DNA of 64,000 bases from an uncultured Lachnospiraceae bacterium (GTDB lineage Bacteria; Bacillota; Clostridia; Lachnospirales; Lachnospiraceae). The notes beneath the pieces are model-generated. The model made no database searches, was not told the DNA's origin, and was given only the letters and a program-made list of their open reading frames with translations. The position numbers and the translations under genes are program-made. Positions 18,286 through 27,370 of this stretch are shown one piece after another. The stretch is taken from NCBI GenBank assembly GCA_910588955.1, contig CAJURQ010000002.1, positions 272,424-336,423 on the forward strand, written 5' to 3'. Position 1 is the stretch's first letter. Each line of letters starts with the position of its first letter.

Positions 18286-18314
18286 AAGTATTCCTCCGCA
18301 ATTTAAATCAAAGT

Positions 18315-18342
18315 GGAGAATGCCCCTATTCCGGCATTCTCC
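18315..18342. repeat. Intergenic hairpin, copy 1 (GGAGAATGCC stem)
   Basis: A perfect 10-bp stem, GGAGAATGCC with GGCATTCTCC, encloses an 8-nt loop. It lies between pseB and pseC, 30 bp upstream of the pseC start. The identical stem with the same loop length recurs at 25927-25954. No U-tract follows, so it is probably not a terminator. Confidence 0.7.
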
Positions 18343-18366
18343 CGCATGTCCGTTTCTATTGTCCTA

Positions 18367-19362
18367 TTATTTTTCCAGTTCTACATCTTTTAACATCTCG
18401 CGAATTTCTTCCACGCCGATCCACTCGGTATTGTTGTCGGAGCTGTAATGGAAGCCCTCCATCACTTTCCTGCCCGAAAGATCAGGCTGCTGCCTGTTGT
18501 TCCACGTCATCTGCGGATAGACAATAAAATGCTTGTCGTACTCGTAGGTGGTCGCCGAGTCCTCCGTCGTCACCATGATCTCATGCAGCTTCTCCCCTGG
18601 TCTGATGCCTGTTTCCCTGATCTTGCATCCGGGCAGCATCGCCTCCGCCAAATCCGTGATCTTGAAAGACGGGATCTTGCTGATAAAGGTCTCCCCGCCG
18701 TTTGCCTCCGCCAGCGCCTTGATCACCAACTCCACACCCTGCGTCAAACTGATCCAGAACCGGGTCATGCGCAGATCCGTGATGGGCAGCTCCGTCGCTC
18801 CCTCCTGAATCAGCTTGTGGAAGAAAGGAATTACCGATCCCCGGCTGCCCGCCACGTTTCCGTATCTCACGATGGAAAAGTTGATATCCTTTGTTCCCAC
18901 ATAGGCGTTCGCCGCCACAAAGAGCTTGTCCGAGACAAGTTTCGTCCCTCCGTAAAGGTTGACCGGGTTCACCGCCTTGTCCGTGGACAGCGCCACCACT
19001 TTGCGCACACCCGTATCCAGCGCCGCGTCGATCACGTTCATGGCGCCGTGGATATTGGTCTTGATCGCCTCATTGGGGTTATATTCGCAGGCGGGCACCT
19101 GCTTTAACGCCGCCGCGTGAATAATGTAATCCACGCCCTCGCAGGCACGTTTCAAACGTTCCACGTCGCGCACGTCGCCGATGAAAAACCGAAGTTTCTC
19201 CTCGTACTCCTTAAACTCGTTCGCCATCATCCACTGTTTAAATTCGTCCCGCGAATAGATGATTATTTTTTTCGGTTCATAGTTGGTCAACACGTATCTG
19301 GTAAAGCATTTCCCGAAGGAACCCGTTCCCCCAGTTATTAAGATGGTTTTGTTTTTTAACAT
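18367..19362 (-). CDS. pseB: PseB, UDP-GlcNAc 4,6-dehydratase (inverting)
   Basis: The product has 331 residues from ATG 19362, with GGAAGG six bases upstream. The GTG at 19380 used by a longer frame is inside the previous gene's end. The NAD(P)-binding motif GGTGSFG lies at 11-17. The catalytic set D128, K129, Y137 and K141 (STDKA, NLYGGTK) has the same spacing as in FlaA1/PseB enzymes. This first committed step converts UDP-GlcNAc to the 4-keto-6-deoxy-L-arabino sugar. It is coupled to mtnA (14 bp between the mtnA stop and this ATG) and leads the pse genes. Confidence 0.94.
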   Translation of the reverse strand: MLKNKTILITGGTGSFGKCFTRYVLTNYEPKKIIIYSRDEFKQWMMANEFKEYEEKLRFFIGDVRDVERLKRACEGVDYIIHAAALKQVPACEYNPNEAIKTNIHGAMNVIDAALDTGVRKVVALSTDKAVNPVNLYGGTKLVSDKLFVAANAYVGTKDINFSIVRYGNVAGSRGSVIPFFHKLIQEGATELPITDLRMTRFWISLTQGVELVIKALAEANGGETFISKIPSFKITDLAEAMLPGCKIRETGIRPGEKLHEIMVTTEDSATTYEYDKHFIVYPQMTWNNRQQPDLSGRKVMEGFHYSSDNNTEWIGVEEIREMLKDVELEK

Positions 19363-19376
19363 AAATTTCCTTCCTT

Positions 19377-20438
19377 TCACTCTATGCCAAGTTCCCGGAA
19401 CGCTTTCTCATAGGGCGCCCTGCAAAGCCCTTTTTCCGTAATAATTCCTGTGATCAGCGAGTGATCCGTCACGTCGAAAGCGGGGTTGTAAACCTTCACG
19501 CCCTCCGGCGCCATCCGCTCTTTATACCACATCTCGGTGACCTCCGACGCCGCCCGCTCCTCGATGGGGATCTGATCCCCCGTCGCAAGGGACATGTCTA
19601 TGGTAGAGCTGGGCGCGCATACATAGAACGGAATCCCGTAATGCTTCGCCAGCACAGCCACACCCGAAGTGCCGATTTTGTTGGCGGTATCGCCGTTTGC
19701 CGCCACCCGGTCGCAGCCCACGAAAACCAGATTCACAAGTCCGCTCTTCATCACGGTGGACGCCATATTGTCACAGATCAGAGTCGTGTCGATGCCCGCA
19801 CCGTGCAGCTCAAAAGCTGTCAGTCTGGCTCCCTGCAAAAGCGGTCTCGTCTCGTCACAGTATACCCGGAAATCCGTCATCCCATGCTCCAGCGCGACAT
19901 ACATGGGCGCCGTCGCCGTGCCGTATTTCGCCGTGGCGAGCGTTCCCGCATTGCAGTGCGTCAAAATCCCGTCGCCCGGCTTAAACAGCCCGAATCCAAT
20001 CTCCCCGATACTGCGGCTGATCGCCACGTCCTCATCCCGAATCGCCTGCGCCTCCGCGAAAAGCAGCTCTTTAATCTTATCCACCGTCTGATCTGCGTGT
20101 GAAAGCAATGTGCGTTCCATCCGGTTAAGCGCCCAAAACAGATTCACCGCCGTTGGACGAGAGGATGCCAGATAGTTTTTCTGCTCTCTGAAAGCCGCCA
20201 GAAACGTCTCATAATCCTGCGTCTCAATGCGGGATGCGGTAAGGGCAATCCCGTAAGCGGCGCAGACGCCGATCGCCGGCGCGCCCCGAACGCGCAAAAA
20301 ACGGATCGCCTCAAAGATATCTTCTATTTTTTCTATCCGCAGCATCTTCACCGTGCCCGGCAAAAGCGTCTGGTCCAGTATTTCCAGACAGCTTCTGTCC
20401 TCCGATAGAAGAACTGTGTCTAATTTCAGTGCATCCAT
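19377..20438 (-). CDS. mtnA: S-methyl-5-thioribose-1-phosphate isomerase MtnA
   Basis: The product has 353 residues, the full length of the MtnA/eIF2B-like isomerase family. The family motifs RGAPAIG (51-57), the catalytic cysteine C162 in THCNAGTLAT, the catalytic aspartate D243 in VGCDRVAANGDTANKIGT, and NPAFDVTDHSLITGIITE near the end are all intact. It interconverts 5-methylthioribose-1-phosphate and 5-methylthioribulose-1-phosphate in methionine salvage; relatives act on 5-deoxyribose-1-phosphate. No other salvage gene is nearby. It is unexpectedly the first gene behind a consensus promoter and is coupled to pseB. Whether it serves general salvage or this sugar pathway is open. Confidence 0.93.
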   Translation of the reverse strand: MDALKLDTVLLSEDRSCLEILDQTLLPGTVKMLRIEKIEDIFEAIRFLRVRGAPAIGVCAAYGIALTASRIETQDYETFLAAFREQKNYLASSRPTAVNLFWALNRMERTLLSHADQTVDKIKELLFAEAQAIRDEDVAISRSIGEIGFGLFKPGDGILTHCNAGTLATAKYGTATAPMYVALEHGMTDFRVYCDETRPLLQGARLTAFELHGAGIDTTLICDNMASTVMKSGLVNLVFVGCDRVAANGDTANKIGTSGVAVLAKHYGIPFYVCAPSSTIDMSLATGDQIPIEERAASEVTEMWYKERMAPEGVKVYNPAFDVTDHSLITGIITEKGLCRAPYEKAFRELGIE

Positions 20439-20501
20439 AGCCTGTCCTCATAGTAATTGTTCAACAACACCTATTCGCAAAATCGCATCTGCAATATGTT
20501 T

Positions 20502-20530
20502 ATTATAGGCAGTTTCCGCAGACGTGTCAA
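20502..20530 (-). promoter_or_regulatory. Consensus sigma-A promoter of the mtnA-pse operon
   Basis: On the minus strand TTGACA (20525-20530) and TATAAT (20502-20507) are exactly 17 bp apart, a perfect match to the vegetative consensus. It lies about 64 bp upstream of the mtnA start, and its -35 box touches the end of the preceding membrane-protein gene. Confidence 0.8.
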
Positions 20531-22053
20531 CGTATTTCACGCCGCGCCTCCCACTCGTCGCGGGGTACTGCCACCAGTGATTTTTTACGGAAAAACAACG
20601 CCATTTTCTGATTCGACCACTCGTCCTTGTCAAGCGTGACAGGCAGATGCACAAGCGGCTCCTGCTCCCCAACGATATAGGGCACCACCGCATCCTCTAT
20701 GCTCTCATCCGTCAGGATATCGGTCAGCTCATCCATCTGTTCCTTATAGACTGCCGCCTTTCCCGAACGGATGTAGTAATAGCACGCATAATCCGTACTG
20801 TTTTTCAAATCCATACGGCAGACGGCAAGAATCAGGAAAGCCGCTGCAAATCCCACCGCGTACACAGACAGACGTAAGCCCTCGCCCCTGCCGCCGCTCT
20901 TTTCACAAATCCAGCCCAGCCCGTAAAGAAGGCTGCCAAACAGGGAAACGACAAATACCCAGAAGATAGTATTGGGAACGCCCACGGAAACCGATCCGTC
21001 AGAAACTGATCCGCCTACAAACAGCACCGGCCAATAAACCGCACAGTACAGTCCCCACAGATACAAAATTACCAAACCCGGACACGGAAAATGTAACTGC
21101 AATTCGGAAATCTTCTCCCGCAGAATATCCCACAAAAATACCGCCAGAACAAGCATAGCCGCCATAGCCACAGGGTACTCCCAAAAAGAACTGCCTATCC
21201 CCCTCGCTCCCTGCACCAACGCTTTGCCGACCGCCTCTATCATCCCCCACGCCGTAATTTGGTAATGCGAACCGCCGCGCACCGCATTGCCCGGCGCGAG
21301 CGCGCTGACCAAAAGCCCCGCTATTTCAAAGACCATGGGAATCAGCATAAAAAACACTCTGCGATCCCGGCGGAAAAACAGCGCCGTAAACAATACAAAC
21401 AGACCAAGTCCGAAAATCGCCGTCAGATAGTTCGTTCCCCCGAGCAGGGTCATCCAGAGAGCCGCCAGAATCAGATCCCGTTTGCGAAAATCCTGCACAT
21501 AACGCAGAAACCGGGCGCAGGCAGCCATGACAAGGGCAAAGGGCACTGTGTAGTGCGCCGCCCCGTTATACCAGAAAATCGCAGAAGTCTGATAGGGTAC
21601 AAACTGAATCAAGACAAACAGAAGAATGGCGTCGAGCAGCAGAAAATCCTGTCTGGATATATGCAGAAACCGCACCAGCAGACAGTATAGAAAATCCGAC
21701 ACGCCGCCGATAAGAAGTCCCGTCATCAGCACCGGGACAATCCAGTAGGCATCATGTGAAAAAACCTCCGGCTGCAGCGAAAACAGGAAAACCGAAAACC
21801 ACGTTCCCTGCCATGTAAAATAATACTTCTTCACGCTTGCGAACGCCGCCCGCAAAACCTGTAGCAGCGAGTGCGTATCCACCCACGCCAGATGGGTCAG
21901 AAGGCCGAAAGACCAGTCGTCCGCCGAAGCCCTGTCCACACCCGCAAGCGCGAGAATCGGAAACAGGCTGAAAACGACAACGACAACCGCCGCCCATGTC
22001 AGCGGTGTCCTGATATTCTTCCTATCTGCGATGTTCATCCGCATTTTCTTCAT
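20527..22053 (-). CDS. Polytopic membrane protein, DUF6056-like
   Basis: The product has 508 residues with about eleven hydrophobic segments, the first at about 15-37. The sequence after it (DRASADDWSFG) and the motif IFWYNGAAHYTVPFAL resemble DUF6056/GtrII-like proteins, which are found in glycan loci and thought to be GT-C glycosyltransferases. A short soluble C-terminal tail of about 90 residues follows. Its start overlaps the preceding gene's end by 4 bp, indicating coupling. The sugar donor cannot be inferred. Confidence 0.72.
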   Translation of the reverse strand: MKKMRMNIADRKNIRTPLTWAAVVVVVFSLFPILALAGVDRASADDWSFGLLTHLAWVDTHSLLQVLRAAFASVKKYYFTWQGTWFSVFLFSLQPEVFSHDAYWIVPVLMTGLLIGGVSDFLYCLLVRFLHISRQDFLLLDAILLFVLIQFVPYQTSAIFWYNGAAHYTVPFALVMAACARFLRYVQDFRKRDLILAALWMTLLGGTNYLTAIFGLGLFVLFTALFFRRDRRVFFMLIPMVFEIAGLLVSALAPGNAVRGGSHYQITAWGMIEAVGKALVQGARGIGSSFWEYPVAMAAMLVLAVFLWDILREKISELQLHFPCPGLVILYLWGLYCAVYWPVLFVGGSVSDGSVSVGVPNTIFWVFVVSLFGSLLYGLGWICEKSGGRGEGLRLSVYAVGFAAAFLILAVCRMDLKNSTDYACYYYIRSGKAAVYKEQMDELTDILTDESIEDAVVPYIVGEQEPLVHLPVTLDKDEWSNQKMALFFRKKSLVAVPRDEWEARREIR

Positions 22054-23768
22054 TCCGTCAAATCCCCTGTGCTACTCCATGCGCCCCCGTCACCGCAATT
22101 ATACCACTCAACACAAAACTTATGCAAATGCTGCAGATGACCTTCCGACAGCTGCCAATTCCCGGATGGAATCCGCATAGACTGCGCCTCCTCGTCCTTC
22201 ACGTCATCATAGCGGGGATTATATGACACCACCGCATCCGCCGCAGCAATCACCGGATCCGTGATCGGGTCCTCGCTCGCCGCGCTGACAAAATACACCC
22301 TGTCATGCTGCATCAGCTCATCCGCCACCGCCCAGATGCACCACTCCTCCCCGGGCTTATAGATATAGACTGCAGGAATGTGTGCATCCGCCTGTTCTCT
22401 TGCGAGCGCGACCGCTTCCGCCGCCTCCGGGTAGAGAAATTCCACATCCGCCCGCACATAACTGAGCGCGACGATCGCGAGGCAGAATGCCGCCGCCACT
22501 CCTGCCATCCTTCTTTCCTGCCAGCCGGTGCAGACCGGGGGAATATCCTTCTTTTCCCGCCCCTCTTCTCTCTGGCGCATATCCGTCGTCTTTCGTAATA
22601 CCTTCGCCACACCCAGCAGCAAAAGCAGAGTCACAATCCCGTAAACCGGAAGCTGGTAGCGGTTGGAAGTCCCGCCGAGAAGGAGCGCCGTCTTGGACAC
22701 TGCCAGAAAATAACCTGCCTCCGCAAAAAGCAGCATATAAAACGCCGCGCCGGAAGGATCCGTCTCCTCCGCAGTCTGCCCGTCCTGCGCATTTTCTGTC
22801 TCCGCCGCTTTCATATGCCGTCCCCGCCTGTTCTGCAGGAGCACCGCCGCTGCCGCCGCCGCGAGAAACAAAAGCATCAGTCCGAGCAGACCGCCGAACA
22901 CATAGCGGCTCATCAGATCCCAGAAAAATTGCAGCCTTTCAAAAGTATTCGACAGGTTAAAAAAATTCTCCGTCGCCTGCGCGCCCCGCTGTCCTTTGAA
23001 CATCTGCCCCGGAAAAGCCGGGTAGGTCAGATACGCCAGCACAAACGCCAGCCCCTGAAAAACGCCGTACCTCAGGCAGTTCCAAATATTCCTGTCCCTC
23101 CACAGCATCCACACGCAAAAGGCAGTCGCCATAAAAAACAAAAAGATAAAATAATAATACTGCGTCAGAAAACCGACATAAGTCACCCCCGCCATGGCGA
23201 GGAGAGTTTTCACCGAAAGCCGCCGCACCGCGCGCACATGCAAAATAGCGCAGAGCAGCACGAATGTGGTGAGCATCTCGTACATTCTGATAAACACGAC
23301 GCCGCTCATAGCCGCAGGGCTGAACCCGTAGACAAACGTCACAAGAAGCGGCAGTCGTTCATCCCTTCCCGAAGCCAAATATGACAAATATGTCAGTAAA
23401 ATCAGGTTAATCCCGTGAAAAAAGAGATTGACCGAAAGACCGATCCACTTTGAAAATACGCCCGGCACGAGGGACGCCACGGTGTGAAACACCCAGTAAT
23501 ACATGGGCGGATGCACGTCCCAAGACTGCACCTCTTTTACAAGCCCATACTGAAACCGTTCCCCCGGAAGCACCACAAACTCATTGCGGTACGCGTCCCG
23601 CTCCATCCACTTTCCGTCTTCCACGTAAAAGCCGTTTGTCCGCGCGGTGGAATAATAGGTGTAAAACTCATCCTCGTGGAATCCCTGTTTCTGTGTGCAG
23701 AACCAGAACGCCGCCGCCATCTGCAGGATCCAGAGCATGATGAAGCACACAATATATTTTGTTTTCAT
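22050..23768 (-). CDS. GT-C glycosyltransferase, PMT/ArnT (GT39-like) family
   Basis: The product has 572 residues from ATG 23768. That ATG forms an ATGA overlap with the upstream GT2 stop and has GAGG eight bases before it. The first helix (about 5-23) is followed by the acid-containing loop QGFHEDEFYTYY and the GT39-typical SWDVHPPMYYWVFH. About eleven helices and a soluble tail complete it. This family moves a sugar from a polyprenyl-phosphate donor to an acceptor on the outer membrane face. Residues 300-340 form a charged linker between helices. Confidence 0.8.
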   Translation of the reverse strand: MKTKYIVCFIMLWILQMAAAFWFCTQKQGFHEDEFYTYYSTARTNGFYVEDGKWMERDAYRNEFVVLPGERFQYGLVKEVQSWDVHPPMYYWVFHTVASLVPGVFSKWIGLSVNLFFHGINLILLTYLSYLASGRDERLPLLVTFVYGFSPAAMSGVVFIRMYEMLTTFVLLCAILHVRAVRRLSVKTLLAMAGVTYVGFLTQYYYFIFLFFMATAFCVWMLWRDRNIWNCLRYGVFQGLAFVLAYLTYPAFPGQMFKGQRGAQATENFFNLSNTFERLQFFWDLMSRYVFGGLLGLMLLFLAAAAAAVLLQNRRGRHMKAAETENAQDGQTAEETDPSGAAFYMLLFAEAGYFLAVSKTALLLGGTSNRYQLPVYGIVTLLLLLGVAKVLRKTTDMRQREEGREKKDIPPVCTGWQERRMAGVAAAFCLAIVALSYVRADVEFLYPEAAEAVALAREQADAHIPAVYIYKPGEEWCIWAVADELMQHDRVYFVSAASEDPITDPVIAAADAVVSYNPRYDDVKDEEAQSMRIPSGNWQLSEGHLQHLHKFCVEWYNCGDGGAWSSTGDLTE

Positions 23769-24754
23769 TGTCTTAACCTCATCTTCCACCCGTGCACGCC
23801 TCTTACCATCCGGGGCGCCGCCGTCAGCAGCAGCAGATACACCCTGTTCTTTCCCGTCAGATACGGATTTTTTATCGTATCGCCCACATGCCGCCGCAGA
23901 TATTTTTTCACGTTTTTATAGAACGCATTATCCCCCTTCATCTGGGAAAGGGGCACATGCAGCATGTAGTCCAATCTCTGATAGAGGTTAAAGCGCACCG
24001 CATACGCATGTAATGCTGGATATTTCCGGTCCACAAGCTCCTGCACCATATCCGCATTTTCCACAATATCCATGAATACCCGGGAAAAGGTGTCCTTCGT
24101 CTTTTTTCTTGTGGTGCTCTCCTTGCGGCATACCACATGGTAGCCCTGTCTCGGCAAAATACAGATGCCCGGAATCTCCTGCAAAATATCTAAAAGCAGC
24201 CGGAAATCCTCGTTCAATTTCCCTTCCGGGAAACGGTTCACAGCAAAGATTTCCCGCAGAAACAGCTTTGTACAGAAGGAGCTGTCCCCCCGGTGCATAA
24301 GAAGTTCTTTTATAAAAGTTTCCGAATCACAGAACCGCTCTTTCTCCGGCGGCGTACAGACGTCCGGCAGACGTCCTCCGTCCTCGTCCACCTCGTCGCG
24401 CGAAATCTGCGCCACACGATACTTTCCAACCTCAAGCGCGCGTGCCAAGTCCTCGTACACATAAGAATCTATATAATCGTCGCTGTCCACAAACCCGATA
24501 TAGTCCCCGGACGCTATGGAAAGTCCCATATTTCTTGCCGAGGAAGCGCCGCCGTTTGCCTTGTGGCGCACGAAAATGCGCGCATCTCCCGCCGCCAGCC
24601 TTTCGCAGAGTTCCCCCGTACCGTCCGTTGATCCGTCGTCGATCAGAAGAATTTCCAATTCTTTATAGGTCTGGGCGCAGAGAGCGCGCACACATCTTTC
24701 CAGACAGTTTATGGAATTGTATACAGGCACGATCACACTGATTTTTTTCGCCAT
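23765..24754 (-). CDS. Glycosyltransferase family 2
   Basis: The product has 329 residues. The GT-A fold shows VIVPVYNSINCLERCV at the N-terminus, LLIDDGSTDGT, GGASSARNMG and the metal-binding VDSDDYIDS, all intact. The C-terminal 110 residues are helical and basic, typical of peripheral membrane attachment. It is coupled by ATGA to the GT39-like gene downstream and sits 2 bp after the GT4 gene upstream. Likely a cytoplasmic sugar transferase in assembly of the repeat unit. Confidence 0.92.
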   Translation of the reverse strand: MAKKISVIVPVYNSINCLERCVRALCAQTYKELEILLIDDGSTDGTGELCERLAAGDARIFVRHKANGGASSARNMGLSIASGDYIGFVDSDDYIDSYVYEDLARALEVGKYRVAQISRDEVDEDGGRLPDVCTPPEKERFCDSETFIKELLMHRGDSSFCTKLFLREIFAVNRFPEGKLNEDFRLLLDILQEIPGICILPRQGYHVVCRKESTTRKKTKDTFSRVFMDIVENADMVQELVDRKYPALHAYAVRFNLYQRLDYMLHVPLSQMKGDNAFYKNVKKYLRRHVGDTIKNPYLTGKNRVYLLLLTAAPRMVRGVHGWKMRLRQ

Positions 24755-24756
24755 AC

Positions 24757-25911
24757 CTACCTCCCCGGCTTGATGATGGGTGCCTCGCTAAGCGGTCCCT
24801 CTTCCTCCGGGCAGAACCTGCCCTGCCGCATACCGTCCACAAACCGCAGGAGAGCGGACGCAGCGTGCTCCGCGTTCCACATATCGCGGATCGTCTCGTA
24901 GGCGGCGCGTCCCATGCCCCGCCGTTCCTCCCAGTTTTCAAACAGATCGAGCACCAGCGCCTCCATTTTCTCATAGCGCCCGCCGGGATAGAGAAGACCG
25001 TTCTCCCCGTGGCGGATCAGATAGGGCGCCGCGCCCACGCGTGCGTCAACTACCTCCACACAGCCGCTGTTCATGCCTTCGTTGACCACCGCGCCCCAGC
25101 CTTCCAAATGGTTGCTTGTAAAGAGATGGATGTGGCATTTCTCCATCACGTCACGCACCTGAGCCGGTTTCGTGTAACCGTAAAACACAAAATCATCCGA
25201 CAGCCCTTCCCTCTCCACTTCCTCTTTGAGCGCTGACTCCAGCTCGCCGCTGCCGAGCATATGCATCCGGTAAGCATAGCCTTTTTCCCGCAGCGTCTTT
25301 CCGATGCGCACCGCGTATTCGGGATGCTTTAAAGGAATAAACCGCCCCGCCCAGACAATCTGCAGCGGACCCTCCGCCGGTTTCATCGCCGCGAACGTCT
25401 CGTCATCATAAGTCCGCAGTTCGGTAAAATAACCCCACTTAAAAAGCTTGCCCGGGTACGCGCCGATCAGGTGAAAATCCGACGCCGTGTACGCGCCCGC
25501 GCAGAGCATGCAAATATTCTCCCTCCGATATCTGATATGCTCCCTGTATTTCGCCATAAGTCCCCTCGGCGAAATTACTTTCCACTGCCCTTCCCGGTAA
25601 AGCCGCTCACTCACCCGCAGCGTCGTCTTTCCCGACCGAAGTCTGGGCATCACAATATCTTCCCTGCCCGTCCAGCCGAAGAGCACCACGTCGCTCTCCA
25701 TGATCCGTTTCAGGCATTCGTATTCGTCCTTGTAGAGACACATAACGTAGGGTATTTCGTCCACGTCAACGCTCCACCCCATCTCCACGCGCTCCGCCTC
25801 CATCGGCATTGTCTGAATAAAGGCAAACCCCTTCCCCAGCCGCTTATACAGCGCCTCACAAAACGGAAGCTGGTGATGATTGATGTAGTTGGATACAAAC
25901 GTGAAAGTCAT
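24757..25911 (-). CDS. Glycosyltransferase family 4/1 (GT-B)
   Basis: The product has 384 residues from ATG 25911, which has GGAGG seven bases upstream. The C-terminal Rossmann domain carries QIVWAGRFIPLKHPEYAV and the acid-rich nucleotide-binding region LEGWGAVVNEGMNSGC. The N-terminal half is divergent (FTFVSNYINHHQLPFCEALY), as usual for the acceptor domain. It is a retaining transferase by family. A gap with two hairpins separates it from the previous GT4 gene. Confidence 0.88.
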   Translation of the reverse strand: MTFTFVSNYINHHQLPFCEALYKRLGKGFAFIQTMPMEAERVEMGWSVDVDEIPYVMCLYKDEYECLKRIMESDVVLFGWTGREDIVMPRLRSGKTTLRVSERLYREGQWKVISPRGLMAKYREHIRYRRENICMLCAGAYTASDFHLIGAYPGKLFKWGYFTELRTYDDETFAAMKPAEGPLQIVWAGRFIPLKHPEYAVRIGKTLREKGYAYRMHMLGSGELESALKEEVEREGLSDDFVFYGYTKPAQVRDVMEKCHIHLFTSNHLEGWGAVVNEGMNSGCVEVVDARVGAAPYLIRHGENGLLYPGGRYEKMEALVLDLFENWEERRGMGRAAYETIRDMWNAEHAASALLRFVDGMRQGRFCPEEEGPLSEAPIIKPGR

Positions 25912-25926
25912 ATTGCTTCCTCCCTC

Positions 25927-25954
25927 GGAGAATGCCCGCATTTTGGCATTCTCC
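25927..25954. repeat. Intergenic hairpin, copy 2 (GGAGAATGCC stem)
   Basis: The same perfect 10-bp stem and 8-nt loop length as at 18315-18342, but with a different loop. It lies just upstream of the ribosome site of the GT4 gene that starts at 25911. Confidence 0.7.
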
Positions 25955-25955
25955 T

Positions 25956-26021
25956 AAGTGAGACTTAGTACTTCTTAACGAAGCAGCCTCTGCTGCTGAG
26001 TTTTAGAAGTACTTCTCACTT
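25956..26021. repeat. Long hairpin directly after a GT4 stop codon
   Basis: AAGTGAGA plus AGTACTTCT on the left pair with AGAAGTACTTCTCACTT at 26005-26021, with a 3-nt bulge. An inner GCAGC/GCTGC stem sits in the loop. It fills the gap between two GT4 genes and may set differential expression of the two halves of the operon. Confidence 0.6.
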
Positions 26022-27307
26022 TATTCCAGCATCTCCCGATAAATATGCATCAGACGGTAATAATTCTGATCCGCGTCGTGGTTGACGCGCGCATGTTTTC
26101 TCGCATTGTCGGAGAGCCTGTCCACAATCGCCTCCTTGGTGAACACCTCGATAATGCTGTCCGCCAGCGCATCCACATCCCCGGGCGGATAGAGAAACCC
26201 GTCTCCGCCGTCCGTCAGAATATTATGTATGCCGCCCACATTCGCCGCCACACAGGGCACGCCTAAAAGCATAGCCTCTCCAACGGAATTGGGAGAATTT
26301 TCAAGAACCGAAGGGCAGACGAAAACCTGACAGCTCAAATACTGCTTCTTCATCTCCTCCGCGCCAATCCGCCCGAGCATATTGATCTTTTCTTCCAGAT
26401 TATTTTCCTTAATCAACTTTTTTAAATACTTGCCGTAGGCGGGCAGCTTCAACGCGTCCTTCCACGTCTCCGCCTTCAAAATATCCGCCCCTGCCACATA
26501 AACCTCCGTATCGGGAAACTGTTCCAAAATCTTAGGCATTGCCTGTAAGAGATAGTGGAAGCCCTTCAGCGGATAATCTCCCTGACTCAGAAAAATGCGG
26601 TGCGTCTGGCAGTTATTTTTGTTCCACCTGTCGCGGTAAAACACGCTGCGAAGCGTCTCGTTCAGAAAATGGTAAGTCGCGTCCGGATTGATCTTTTCCG
26701 TTTCCGCCCGGTCAAAATCCGTGCGTCCCGCTATATGCCCCGTCCGTTTAATCGCCTCAATCTCATACTCGCCGCGCTTCTCAAACTTTTTCTGCTGCTG
26801 TCTGATGCTGTCCTTTCTGACCGTGTCGCGGAACGTGCTCTGCCTCTGTACCTTCACCGGCAGGTCCGCCATATATACTTTTGCAATCGCAGAGACAAGT
26901 CCCTGAATGCCGATAAGCGTCCGCTCCGGCTGGTCGAACACCTTGATCGACGCCAGCGCATGGGGAAACTCCGTGCCAAACACATGCAGGATATCCGGCT
27001 GGAAATCATTGATGATCAGCTCAAAATGTTTTTCCAGTTCAAAATCATAGCGCTCCGGCGCAGTCAAGTCTTCCACAAAGCCGTAACAGTGGCAGGAAAT
27101 ATTTTCCCCAAGCGGCATCATCCGGTCAAAATTTCCCAGCGACTCATCCACAGGAAACGCAATACCCAGCTCGATACGGTTTCTCTCCTGTTCCATCACC
27201 ACCCGGTCAAGCAGCCCGGAAAGCCACCCTTCCCGGTTGCTGCAGGGAAGATTTAACCTTTTGGCAATCGCCGGCAGCATAATATTGCACACCCATAATA
27301 CCTTCAT
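26021..27307 (-). CDS. Glycosyltransferase family 4 (GT-B)
   Basis: The product has 428 residues from ATG 27307, preceded by GGGAGAGG. The N-terminal domain begins KVLWVCNIMLPAIA. The C-terminal domain has FLSQGDYPLKGFHYLL and the E-x7-E style block VCPSVLENSPNSVGEAMLLGVPCVA followed by GGIHNIL. This is the typical retaining GT4 arrangement. It precedes another GT4 gene, so the two probably add successive sugars. The specific sugar is not evident. Confidence 0.92.
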   Translation of the reverse strand: MKVLWVCNIMLPAIAKRLNLPCSNREGWLSGLLDRVVMEQERNRIELGIAFPVDESLGNFDRMMPLGENISCHCYGFVEDLTAPERYDFELEKHFELIINDFQPDILHVFGTEFPHALASIKVFDQPERTLIGIQGLVSAIAKVYMADLPVKVQRQSTFRDTVRKDSIRQQQKKFEKRGEYEIEAIKRTGHIAGRTDFDRAETEKINPDATYHFLNETLRSVFYRDRWNKNNCQTHRIFLSQGDYPLKGFHYLLQAMPKILEQFPDTEVYVAGADILKAETWKDALKLPAYGKYLKKLIKENNLEEKINMLGRIGAEEMKKQYLSCQVFVCPSVLENSPNSVGEAMLLGVPCVAANVGGIHNILTDGGDGFLYPPGDVDALADSIIEVFTKEAIVDRLSDNARKHARVNHDADQNYYRLMHIYREMLE

Positions 27308-27370
27308 TTGTACCTCTCCCTTCACACACCGGCATACTTTTCCACATGCCGCGGTCTTTTACAACGTGTT

